From MFWN01 sp964594115 (GTDB lineage: Archaea; Nanobdellota; Nanobdellia; Pacearchaeales; GW2011-AR1), in NCBI GenBank assembly GCA_964594115.1, contig CAZQLD010000010.1, positions 1-41,405 of the forward strand: a stretch of 41,405 nucleotides of DNA, written 5' to 3'. The translations under genes and the position numbers were made by a program. The notes under the pieces are model-generated. The model was not told where the DNA came from. It saw only the letters and a list, made by a program, of their open reading frames with translations, and searched no databases. Shown piece after piece: positions 14,433 through 21,390 of this stretch. The first letter of the stretch is position 1, and each line of letters begins with the position of its first letter.

Positions 14433-15030
14433 TAATGAAGCAAAACCGAGCTTTAAACCGGGATGGGGGTTTTCTTGCTTAATTAGAATAAAAAATAAAA
14501 CTATACTTTTTGATACTGGAGCAGATTCAGAAACTCTCCTCTATAATATGAAAAAACTAAATATAAACCCTAAAAATATTGATATTGTCATCCTTTCTCA
14601 TAATCACTGGGACCATACTGGTGGCTTAAAAGGATTTTTAAAAGCAAATGAAAATAAAGCTGAAATATATCAACCAACAGCTTTTTTAAAACCAACGAAA
14701 ATAAGCGATGAGATTTATTCAACAGGAGCTTTATCTTCTGGAATACTAGGTATAGAAGAACAATCTCTGATAATAAAAACAGAAAAAGGGAATATTATTA
14801 TAACTGGTTGTGCACATCCTGGTTTAGAAAATATTATTGATACAGCAAAACAATTAGGAAAAATATATGCTATAATCGGGGGTTTTCATGGATTTTCAAA
14901 ACTAGAAAGACTTAAAGGAATAAAAATAATCGGAGCTTGCCACTGCACCCAGTATAAACAAGAAATAAAAGAAAAATATCCCCAACAATATAAAGAAATA
15001 ATGGTAGGGAGCGTTATTGAAATTAATTAA
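14410..15030 (+). CDS. MBL-fold metallo-hydrolase (COG1237-like)
   Basis: 206 residues. Metal motif HNHWDHTGGL (about 58-67), ILFDTGADSETLL before it, and ITGCAHPGLENII and GGFHGFSK after it match the COG1237 branch that includes a protein annotated in methanopterin biosynthesis and many uncharacterised hydrolases. It is shorter than the usual ~250 residues because insert regions are reduced. The start overlaps the UDG gene in another frame; the first conserved residues (LIIIYNNEAKPSFKPGWGFS) begin right after this ATG, which supports it. Confidence 0.85.
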   Translation: MKLIIIYNNEAKPSFKPGWGFSCLIRIKNKTILFDTGADSETLLYNMKKLNINPKNIDIVILSHNHWDHTGGLKGFLKANENKAEIYQPTAFLKPTKISDEIYSTGALSSGILGIEEQSLIIKTEKGNIIITGCAHPGLENIIDTAKQLGKIYAIIGGFHGFSKLERLKGIKIIGACHCTQYKQEIKEKYPQQYKEIMVGSVIEIN

Positions 15031-15060
15031 AAAAGAAATTAAAACCACTTCCAAACAAAC

Positions 15061-15069
15061 ATTTAAAAA
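15061..15069 (+). promoter_or_regulatory. TATA box of the thioredoxin-like/CcdA operon
   Basis: ATTTAAAAA centred 26 bases before the ATG at 15091, which implies a leaderless transcript for the pair. Confidence 0.55.
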
Positions 15070-15090
15070 TAATAATTTCCATTTTAAAAA

Positions 15091-15435
15091 ATGGAAAAAA
15101 GAGCCATTATAACCTTAATAATATTAATTGCAATTGTTATTGGGATTATATCTCTAATATATTATGCCAAAGCAAATGGAGATTATAATGAGCAAACAAT
15201 GCAATGTATTGCAGAAAAATCAAAGGTAATTGTTTCACCAACATGCAGTTGGTGTGAAAAGCAAAAACAAGATTTAGGAAAATATCTAAACTATTTTGAA
15301 TTTATTGATATCTCACAAAATCCAGAGATACTAAAACAATATGATATAAAAGGTACCCCTAGCTGGATTATAGGTGAAGAACTTTATTCTGGATATTATT
15401 CAATAGAAGAATTAAAAGAAATAACAGGATGCTAA
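15091..15435 (+). CDS. Membrane-anchored thioredoxin/glutaredoxin-like protein
   Basis: 114 residues. An N-terminal signal anchor lies at about 5-25 (IITLIILIAIVIGIISLIYY), then a thioredoxin-fold domain with active site TCSWC (C52, C55) and the cis-Pro loop GTPSWIIG. Extra Cys at 39 and at the very last residue (114) may form a structural disulfide outside the cell. It is one base upstream of a CcdA-like gene, so together they probably move reducing equivalents from cytoplasmic thioredoxin across the membrane to external disulfides. Confidence 0.85.
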   Translation: MEKRAIITLIILIAIVIGIISLIYYAKANGDYNEQTMQCIAEKSKVIVSPTCSWCEKQKQDLGKYLNYFEFIDISQNPEILKQYDIKGTPSWIIGEELYSGYYSIEELKEITGC

Positions 15436-15436
15436 A

Positions 15437-16135
15437 ATGGTAAGTGTAGTTGAAATTATTGGTTTAGCAGCAGTAGATGCTATAAATCCTTGCGCATTAG
15501 CAGTAATGGTAATTGTATTAATGGCTCTGCTTTTAAAATCTTCTAAAAAAAGAAAAGATGTTCTTATTGGAGGACTAAGTTTTACTCTTGCAGTTTATAT
15601 TCTTTATTTCCTATATGGGATCATAATGATACAGTTTTTCTCTTATGCGATACCAGAAACAGGAAAGTATACATATTATATCTTTAAAGGATTTGGTGTT
15701 TTTGCAATAATCCTAGGCATCCTAAATTTAAAGGATTATCTTATGTATAAACCAGGAAGCTTAGGAACAGAGATGCCCATGCACTTACGCCCAAAAATGA
15801 GAATATGGGCAAAAAAAATTGCTTCTCCAAAAGGAGCTTTTGTTATTGGTTTAATCGTAACCTTATTTTTATTGCCATGCACAATTGGCCCGTATATTAT
15901 AGCTTCAGGAAAGCTTTCAGTCTTGCACTTCTTACAAACAATCCCTTGGCTTTTATTTTATAATCTGATTTTTGTTTTACCAATGATAGGCATAACACTT
16001 GCAATTTATTTAGGCTTGACAACAGTAGATAGAGTAAGTGGATGGAAAGAAAAGAATATAAAATATCTTCATTTATTTGAAGGTCTAATTTTGACAATTT
16101 TGGGAATTTTAATGTTTACAGGAATCCTAATTTAA
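15437..16135 (+). CDS. ccdA: CcdA/DsbD-type transmembrane thiol-disulfide transporter
   Basis: 232 residues, six membrane helices in two inverted halves. The two redox Cys are C19 in AINPCAL (helix 1) and C148 in LFLLPCTIGPY (helix 4), with Pro before each as in CcdA. A cytoplasmic loop (about 103-130) joins the halves. The partner thioredoxin-like protein is encoded just upstream. The family relays electrons from cytoplasmic thioredoxin to extracytoplasmic targets, and no cytochrome c maturation genes are visible here. Confidence 0.9.
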   Translation: MVSVVEIIGLAAVDAINPCALAVMVIVLMALLLKSSKKRKDVLIGGLSFTLAVYILYFLYGIIMIQFFSYAIPETGKYTYYIFKGFGVFAIILGILNLKDYLMYKPGSLGTEMPMHLRPKMRIWAKKIASPKGAFVIGLIVTLFLLPCTIGPYIIASGKLSVLHFLQTIPWLLFYNLIFVLPMIGITLAIYLGLTTVDRVSGWKEKNIKYLHLFEGLILTILGILMFTGILI

Positions 16136-16136
16136 T

Positions 16137-16445
16137 TCATTTAATAACACTTGCATCTTTCTTCTTGTAAGGCCAGGCAGAATGCCCAAATTGTATTATT
16201 AAATCAACTAACTTTTCTGTCTGGACTGGAACATCACAAGCACCAAAACAACTCCCCAACCATATAATACATTCGCAATCTGTATTTTTTTCAATATAAT
16301 CTGCAATAATTATAGAATAGGGTTTCAAACCATCTGGAAACTGCAACAAAACCTTCCTTGCTTTCTGCTCTTTGATAGTTTTAACTACTTTCTCTAATTC
16401 TAAGTCATACTCTTTCTCAATATCTAAAATTGATGCAGGTTGCAT
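16137..16445 (-). CDS. dph2: Dph2-like protein truncated to its first domain
   Basis: 102 residues against roughly 330-350 for archaeal Dph2, the enzyme that forms the first diphthamide intermediate on EF2. Visible are the N-terminal domain hallmarks KVLLQFPDGLKPY (31-43) and IWLGSCFGACDVP (61-73), with C66 and C70, one of which corresponds to the first of the three Fe-S ligands. The sequence stops after FGHSAWPYKKK. Domains 2 and 3, holding the other two Cys, are absent, and the opposite strand downstream is ccdA, so there is no frameshifted remainder. It begins one base after the C39-like gene ends. Either a remnant or a stand-alone domain; canonical catalysis is not possible. Confidence 0.75.
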   Translation of the reverse strand: MQPASILDIEKEYDLELEKVVKTIKEQKARKVLLQFPDGLKPYSIIIADYIEKNTDCECIIWLGSCFGACDVPVQTEKLVDLIIQFGHSAWPYKKKDASVIK

Positions 16446-16446
16446 T

Positions 16447-17058
16447 TTATTTTTTAATTATTAAAACCTCTTTAGTATGCCCCCAAGCCTTTCTTCTAGC
16501 GGCATTCCATGATCCTATAAATAAGCTTATTGGAACTTTTCTATTAGCTTTATCATAAGAATCATGAATAATAACATAATCTTTCTTTATCTCTAAAACA
16601 ACAACCCAATGAGGAATTTTAGTAATCTTCTTTCCTTTAATAAACATAATTAAAACAATTGGATAAAAATTGCCATTAAGAATTTCTTTTAAATCTTCTA
16701 GTTTAATATTCTTAATAATCTTCTCTTTTAATCCTAAACTTTTTGCTTTTTTCTCTTGCATTTTTATTATAAACTTTAGAGGATTATTAGTTACAGGAAA
16801 ATTCGGGTCTTTCCACATAGTCTTTTTTTCACGAATTGCTTCTACTTCATACCCTCTTTTAAGAGCAGAAGCAGCTAAACCATAAGGATGCGTGCCTCTC
16901 CAAACTAATAAAGAACACTCTCTCCATAACTCAAATTCTTTTTTTCTAGATAATCCATATTCAGGATTATAATAATTAAATATCATCAACAAACAAGAAG
17001 GTCCGCAAGATACTTCTGATGTTTGATGCCAGTAAGGAATTTTCTTATCTTTCTCCAT
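16447..17058 (-). CDS. C39-like cysteine peptidase family protein
   Basis: 203 residues with a papain-like core: catalytic Cys18 in SEVSCGPSCLLM with the preceding oxyanion Gln (HQTSE), His in IPHWVVVLEI, and Asp in VIIHDSYD. There is no signal peptide, membrane segment or ABC domain, so it is a soluble, probably cytoplasmic, C39-like protein rather than a bacteriocin-processing transporter. Relatives often occur without known substrate. Transcribed from the TATA element at 17080-17088, with Dph2-like gene directly behind. Confidence 0.8.
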   Translation of the reverse strand: MEKDKKIPYWHQTSEVSCGPSCLLMIFNYYNPEYGLSRKKEFELWRECSLLVWRGTHPYGLAASALKRGYEVEAIREKKTMWKDPNFPVTNNPLKFIIKMQEKKAKSLGLKEKIIKNIKLEDLKEILNGNFYPIVLIMFIKGKKITKIPHWVVVLEIKKDYVIIHDSYDKANRKVPISLFIGSWNAARRKAWGHTKEVLIIKK

Positions 17059-17079
17059 AAATCCTTAATAATGGCAATA

Positions 17080-17088
17080 TTTTTATAT
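17080..17088. promoter_or_regulatory. Single TATA box centred between two divergent leaderless genes
   Basis: The AT core around 17084 (TTTTATAT on plus, ATATAAAA on minus) is about 26 bases from both start codons, 17058 (minus) and 17109 (plus). One symmetric element could serve both directions. Confidence 0.5.
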
Positions 17089-17108
17089 TTTGTTGTTTTA
17101 AAATAATA

Positions 17109-17492
17109 ATGGGAAATACAAATTGGGAAGAAAAATTAAGAAAAACTCTTAACTCTGCTACTTATATCACTGAAGCTAAAGTTGTGAAAGGCTCTTTTGA
17201 ATTTATATTTATTCCTAGCAGAAAAAATGAAAAACAAGCAGGATTAAACAAACACAAATTAGAAAAATTAATCAACACATTAAAAGAAAGGGTGAGTTTA
17301 AACCAACCAATAACTATCGATGTTAAATATAAAAAAATTACAAAAGGAAAAATAAAATATACAGTAAAAGCAAGTCCTTATACAGGCTCAACAGAACAAG
17401 AAAAACTAAATTTATTTAATAATTCAAGCAGAGTGCTATGCACTATAATAGAGGATTATTTGTATAGAGAAGAGCACATTAAACACCCTTAA
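17109..17492 (+). CDS. Unknown protein upstream of the MGMT gene
   Basis: 127 residues, not recognised. Soluble, basic, without Cys pairs or membrane segments; it looks like an alpha-beta protein with strands FEFIFIPS, ITIDVKYKKIT and KIKYTVKAS and helices at about 42-60 and 98-120. One base separates it from the alkyltransferase gene, so the two are co-transcribed and possibly translationally coupled. A link to DNA repair would be guesswork. Confidence 0.6.
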   Translation: MGNTNWEEKLRKTLNSATYITEAKVVKGSFEFIFIPSRKNEKQAGLNKHKLEKLINTLKERVSLNQPITIDVKYKKITKGKIKYTVKASPYTGSTEQEKLNLFNNSSRVLCTIIEDYLYREEHIKHP

Positions 17493-17493
17493 A

Positions 17494-17802
17494 ATGTGTA
17501 AAAAATATGGATTAAAAAACAAGGTTTTCAAAGAAGTTTCTAAGATTCAAAAAGGAAAAACAAAAAGCTACAAACAAATAGCAAATAAACTTACAACAAA
17601 CCCAAGAGCGATAGCAAGAATCCTTTCTCAAAACAAACATCCAATAAAAATCCCTTGTCATCGTGTCATCTGTTCAAATAACAAAATTGGAGGCTACACA
17701 TTTAAAGGAAAACTTAACCCTAAACTTAAAATCAGGCTTTTAAAAAAAGAAGGAGTAAGGATAAAAAGAAACAAGATTATTAATCTCCAGAAAGCCTGTT
17801 AA
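17494..17802 (+). CDS. ogt: Methylated-DNA-protein cysteine methyltransferase (C-terminal domain only)
   Basis: 102 residues, equal to the DNA-binding and active domain of O6-alkylguanine alkyltransferases; the usual N-terminal domain is absent. Helix-turn-helix KSYKQIANKL, the Arg finger region NPRAIARILSQN, active-site IPCHRVI (acceptor C55) and the binding-channel stretch IGGYTFKGKLNPKLKIRLLKKEG are present. Because the Cys is retained (alkyltransferase-like proteins have Trp or Ala there), it should be catalytically competent. It is convergent with, and overlaps by 23 bases, the next gene. Confidence 0.9.
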   Translation: MCKKYGLKNKVFKEVSKIQKGKTKSYKQIANKLTTNPRAIARILSQNKHPIKIPCHRVICSNNKIGGYTFKGKLNPKLKIRLLKKEGVRIKRNKIINLQKAC

Positions 17803-18088
17803 AAAGGTCAATTCCAGAATTTTCATCATCAATTAGAATTTCTAAAGAACCTGATAAAATATTTCCATTCCTTTTAATGAAACTTATTTTCCAATCTGGA
17901 TTTGTAAAACTAACAGTTCCCCCGTCTTTTAATATATTATCATAGTTTTCATCTAACCCCTTCAGGACATTATTAACCTTATCTTTAGAAGTCCAAATAT
18001 AATGCTTTAACCCTTTGTCAGGCTCATCTCCTGAAACAACACAATACTGAACCTCGCATTTCATTCCATTTTCATCAACAAACACCAT
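17780..18088 (-). CDS. Unknown small protein
   Basis: 102 residues, not recognised. Acidic, soluble, beta-rich at both ends (KCEVQYCVVSG; WKISFIKRNGNILSGSLEILIDD) with a helical middle (KDKVNNVLKGLDENYDNIL). Two Cys near the N-terminus. Start at 18088 is supported by a TATA-like ATTCTTTAAAAG on the minus strand (18111-18122), at near-leaderless distance. Its 3' end overlaps that of the alkyltransferase gene tail to tail. Confidence 0.6.
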   Translation of the reverse strand: MVFVDENGMKCEVQYCVVSGDEPDKGLKHYIWTSKDKVNNVLKGLDENYDNILKDGGTVSFTNPDWKISFIKRNGNILSGSLEILIDDENSGIDLFNRLSGD

Positions 18089-18145
18089 AGCATTATTACA
18101 GGCATCCTAATACTTTTAAAGAATATTGTAATAGAAAGTATATTT

Positions 18146-18532
18146 TTAATTCTCAACTAAATTTTCCAAAGGAAGCTCTAATTTTTCAGCAGTTTCCTTA
18201 ATAGAATCCATATCAAACCCTGCAATAGAAAGAAATTGGGCGTATATTTTAACACCAGTCATCTCAGGGTGTTGATCAACACTCCTTATAAGAGTTGCAT
18301 TTCTAGCCAGTATTTCAATATGAGGCCCATAAGATGCATCTCTAAAACGCCCTAATACCTTAAAGAAATCTCTATTTTCATGGCGAAGCTCTGCTGCCCT
18401 CTCATAAACTTTCATACTTATATTGGTTTTAGGATTAGGAGCATGACAAAATTCAGCTGGAGGATGATAATCCCCTTCCTCAACAAAAAAATATGCTATT
18501 TTTGCCAAATTCAGTTTTTCTCCAATAAGCAT
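18146..18532 (-). CDS. Unknown small protein
   Basis: 128 residues, not recognised. Soluble, mixed charge, with a conserved-looking first half (YFFVEEGDYHPPAEFCHAPNPKTNISMKVYERAAELRHENRDF is split here only for description: strand, His/Pro-rich turn, helix) and a C-terminal helical part. His and acidic residues cluster at 19-30. The start coincides with the expected leaderless start from the TATA core at 18553-18560, shared with the divergent aIF5B gene. Confidence 0.6.
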   Translation of the reverse strand: MLIGEKLNLAKIAYFFVEEGDYHPPAEFCHAPNPKTNISMKVYERAAELRHENRDFFKVLGRFRDASYGPHIEILARNATLIRSVDQHPEMTGVKIYAQFLSIAGFDMDSIKETAEKLELPLENLVEN

Positions 18533-18552
18533 ATGTTACTAAAACATATAAC

Positions 18553-18560
18553 TTTAAAAA
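18553..18560. promoter_or_regulatory. TATA box shared by aIF5B and the divergent small gene
   Basis: TTTAAAAA on plus (TTTTTAAA on minus). To the left it lies about 25 bases from the ATG at 18532. To the right, transcription would start near 18583, leaving an 18-base leader with GAGAAAGGT before the ATG at 18601. Confidence 0.5.
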
Positions 18561-18600
18561 TAATGCTATAATATAAAATATATTATGGAGAAAGGTAAAA

Positions 18601-20322
18601 ATGAAAATCAGACAGCCGATTATTACAGTAGCAGGTCATGTAGACCATGGCAAGACAACTATACTGGATAGCATAAGGAAAACTGCGATTGCAGAAGCAG
18701 AAGCTGGCGGAATAACACAAAAAATTTCTTTTACATTATTCCCAGCAGACAAAATAATGTGGAGATGCCCTTTAATAGAAAAACACAATATAAAACTTGA
18801 AATTCCTGGTTTTCTTTTTATTGACACCCCAGGACATGCTGCTTTTACTAATTTAAGAAAAAGAGGAGGCTCTCTTGCTGATTTGGCAATTTTAGTTATA
18901 GATATTAATGAAGGAATAAAACCACAAACAGCAGAAGTCATTGAAATACTTAAACTAAAAAAAACTCCTTTTGTTATAGCACTAAATAAAATAGATAATA
19001 TTTCTGGATGGAGAAAACAAAGTGAAGACTTAAATGAAAATATAGAAATGCAGGCATCTAACATAAAACAAGATTTCCAAGAAAAACTTTACACAATACA
19101 GGGCTCTCTTCATAGCCATGGTTTTAATGCTGTTATTTTCTCAGAAGTTAAAGATTTTTCAACTAAACTTGCCTTAGTTCCTTGTTCTGGCAAAACAGGA
19201 GAAGGTATTCCAGAACTTTTAATGATTTTATGCGGTTTAAGCCAAAAATTCTTAAGAGGAAGGCTAGCTTTTGGAAAACAAGCAAAAGGTGTGATTTTAG
19301 AAATTAAAAAAGAAAAAGCAATTAATTATATAGAAGCTATTTTATATGATGGAACTCTTTCAGCTGATGATGAAATTGCTATAGCCTCTTTTGAAAAACC
19401 CATTATCAGTAAGATAAGAATTTTAGAAGAAGTCCTTCCTCTTTCAGACAAATTCAAACATAGTTTCTCATGTCATGCAGCAACAGGCATAAGAATGCAG
19501 TTAAGAGAACAAAAAGATGTCTTATCAGGAATGCCTTTCCAAACATTTAAAGAAAAAGAAGAAATTCAAGACCTAGCTAAGGAAGTAAAAGAAGGAATTA
19601 AATTAGATAAAGAAGGTATTATAGTTAAAGCAGACTCTTTAGGAAGTCTAGAAGCCCTATTACTTTTACTTAAACAAGAAAACATAAAAATCAGAAAAGC
19701 AGGAATTGGTAATATAACTAAATCAGATGTTATATCTGCACAAACAAACCTGGACAACCCGTTAAATGCAATAATTCTTGGCTTCAATGTTCAAGAAGAT
19801 GAAGAAGCCAAACAAATATTTTCTAATATAAAAATCCTAAAAGATGATGTTATTTACAAACTTATAGAGAACTTGCAAGATTTCAGACAAGAAAAAGAAA
19901 AAGAAATCAAAAGAGAAAAATTATTGAAGCTAGCAACAATTTGCAAACTTAAAATCCTTTCCCAGCATGTTTTTCACAATGCTAATCCTGCTATTTTTGG
20001 TGTAGCAGTTGAAGGAGGAACTTTAAAGCAAAATATCTCACTAATAGATAAAAACAGAGAAGAAGTTGGAAAAATAAAAGCTGTCCAATCAGAAGGCAAA
20101 TCAGTAGAAAAGGCAAAAAAAGGTGAAGAAGTAGCTATTTCTATACCAGGAATAACATTTGACAGGCAGCTTAAGGGCACTGAACTTCTTTTCTCAAACA
20201 TAAGTGAAGCCCAATACAGGGCATTTAAAGATAATAAAGACCTTTTAAGTCAGGAAGAAATCTCTGTCTTGCAAGAAATCGCCCAGATAAAACGAAAAGA
20301 AAAGCCTACCTGGGGTGTTTAG
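18601..20322 (+). CDS. infB: Translation initiation factor aIF5B (IF2-like)
   Basis: 573 residues, near the usual archaeal length (~590). G1 GHVDHGKT at 12-19, the GGITQ switch 1, DTPGH (G3), NKID (G4), then beta-barrel domain II, the alpha-beta-alpha domain III (KEGIIVKADSLGSLEALLLLL) and domain IV (GVAVEGGTLKQNISLI). It is the GTPase that promotes ribosomal subunit joining with initiator tRNA. The start has a short leader with SD-like GAAAGGT; an ATG at 18585 is out of frame. It converges on the cis-prenyltransferase gene with a 4-base overlap. Confidence 0.97.
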   Translation: MKIRQPIITVAGHVDHGKTTILDSIRKTAIAEAEAGGITQKISFTLFPADKIMWRCPLIEKHNIKLEIPGFLFIDTPGHAAFTNLRKRGGSLADLAILVIDINEGIKPQTAEVIEILKLKKTPFVIALNKIDNISGWRKQSEDLNENIEMQASNIKQDFQEKLYTIQGSLHSHGFNAVIFSEVKDFSTKLALVPCSGKTGEGIPELLMILCGLSQKFLRGRLAFGKQAKGVILEIKKEKAINYIEAILYDGTLSADDEIAIASFEKPIISKIRILEEVLPLSDKFKHSFSCHAATGIRMQLREQKDVLSGMPFQTFKEKEEIQDLAKEVKEGIKLDKEGIIVKADSLGSLEALLLLLKQENIKIRKAGIGNITKSDVISAQTNLDNPLNAIILGFNVQEDEEAKQIFSNIKILKDDVIYKLIENLQDFRQEKEKEIKREKLLKLATICKLKILSQHVFHNANPAIFGVAVEGGTLKQNISLIDKNREEVGKIKAVQSEGKSVEKAKKGEEVAISIPGITFDRQLKGTELLFSNISEAQYRAFKDNKDLLSQEEISVLQEIAQIKRKEKPTWGV

Positions 20323-20993
20323 AGTTTATGATAAAGATTTCCTCTAATTCTAAACTCTTTTAATTTATGATGCTCTTTACAAATTTTTTCCAAGTCTTCT
20401 TTTCTAACCTCAGGATTAAATTTATTCAATACAATCATTTGAGACTGTGCCATAGCATAAACCGGCCCTCCTGAAAGTCTCATTTCATAAGGCCTAATAA
20501 CTAAATCTATATCTGGAAAAATTAAGTTTTTTCTAAATGAATTATAGTCTTTAGGATTTTGTGAAAGAGCTTGATTAATATCTCTTTCTAGAGAATACCC
20601 TAATAAAGTTATAACCTCGCCATTTTTCCCATTTTTATTTGATTCTTCCAGATTTGAAGTAATTTTTTCTATTTCTTTAGGCAATTTTCTAGAGTGATCA
20701 ACTGCTCTAAAAACAATTCCATTTTCCTCAAAAAATTTTTCTTTAATTAAATCTTTAAAAGTCTTTCTAAGTGCTTCATAAATCGCATTTAAACTTGAAT
20801 CAGTTCTTTCATAAGTATAATCAGACATTGCATGAAAAATAAGCCTGTTCGATCTTCCTTCAGCCACAAAAAATTGAGAAAATAATTTTAAAGTTTTTCC
20901 ACCCAAATAATAAGCTTTATCTAAGGAAATCCCATTTTTCCGAGCAAATCTCCTATTTCCATCAGGCATATATAAAACCGTATCTATTTTCAT
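20319..20993 (-). CDS. Divergent cis-prenyltransferase (UppS-like)
   Basis: 224 residues. MPDGNRRFARKNG at 9-21 holds the catalytic Asp11 and the DGNRR-A signature, and VIRPYEMRLSGGPVYAMAQSQMIVL matches the C-terminal IR-x5-RLS diphosphate-binding motif. The middle is diverged (FHAMSDYTYERTDSS where the family has YAFSxENWxR). It likely elongates farnesyl- or geranylgeranyl-diphosphate to a polyprenyl carrier lipid for glycosylation, assuming it is active. It lies 19 bases downstream of a small membrane protein gene and probably shares its promoter. Confidence 0.8.
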   Translation of the reverse strand: MKIDTVLYMPDGNRRFARKNGISLDKAYYLGGKTLKLFSQFFVAEGRSNRLIFHAMSDYTYERTDSSLNAIYEALRKTFKDLIKEKFFEENGIVFRAVDHSRKLPKEIEKITSNLEESNKNGKNGEVITLLGYSLERDINQALSQNPKDYNSFRKNLIFPDIDLVIRPYEMRLSGGPVYAMAQSQMIVLNKFNPEVRKEDLEKICKEHHKLKEFRIRGNLYHKL

Positions 20994-21012
20994 TTTGCTT
21001 TTAATTTAAATT

Positions 21013-21306
21013 TCAAAGATTTTGAAGAAATTGGAATATCTCAGAAAAATAACTAGTGGCAATACCTGCTCCATAAAATAAATAAGGAATTACATGTTTT
21101 TTTCCTGCGCATCCTGAAAATAAATCCATGGCTACAGGAACTATAGATATTTCGTGATGATTTGTATACTTTCCTAATTCTCCTAATCCATAACCCATAG
21201 CAAAACTGATTGAAGGAACTATTATTTTCTTTCCAACCCCAATAGAGCCATACTTAAGAGTATCAATTATCCTTTCAAGTTTCATTTTTTCTTTCATTTT
21301 CATCAT
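21013..21306 (-). CDS. Small unknown membrane protein
   Basis: 97 residues. After a basic N-terminus (MMKMKEKMKLER) come two to three Gly-rich hydrophobic segments: IVPSISFAMGYGLGELG, ISIVPVAMDLFSGC and VIPYLFYGAGIATSYFSEIF. Not recognised. It is first in a two-gene unit with the cis-prenyltransferase, so a membrane or lipid-linked role is conceivable. Start at 21306 fits the TATA core TTAAATTTAAAA (21329-21340 on minus), which implies a leader of only about 2 bases; the Met codons at 21303 and 21297 are alternatives. Confidence 0.6.
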   Translation of the reverse strand: MMKMKEKMKLERIIDTLKYGSIGVGKKIIVPSISFAMGYGLGELGKYTNHHEISIVPVAMDLFSGCAGKKHVIPYLFYGAGIATSYFSEIFQFLQNL

Positions 21307-21340
21307 TACATAATAGCAACTATTTTCCTTTTAAATTTAA

Positions 21341-21370
21341 GTTGTTATCAAAAATAACAACATTTATAAA
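21341..21370 (+). promoter_or_regulatory. 8-bp palindrome next to the TATA box of the TrmB-type regulator
   Basis: GTTGTTAT (21341-21348), spacer CAAAA, ATAACAAC (21354-21361): a perfect inverted repeat. It directly abuts TATA core TTTATAAA (21363-21370), which is 25 bases before the ATG at 21391, and it also lies just upstream of the divergent promoter at 21329-21340. It is a strong candidate operator controlling both directions. Confidence 0.6.
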
Positions 21371-21390
21371 TCTAAAAAACAAATAGAATT

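Noticed and set aside
15897..16136. Frameshifted remainder of Dph2
   Set aside because: The minus strand beyond the stop is fully occupied by ccdA on the plus strand; the antisense ORF there has no Dph2 motifs.
18585..18600. Earlier ATG for aIF5B
   Set aside because: Out of frame with the GTPase; the ATG at 18601 has the SD-like GAAAGGT and the conserved RQPIITVAGHVDHGKT start.
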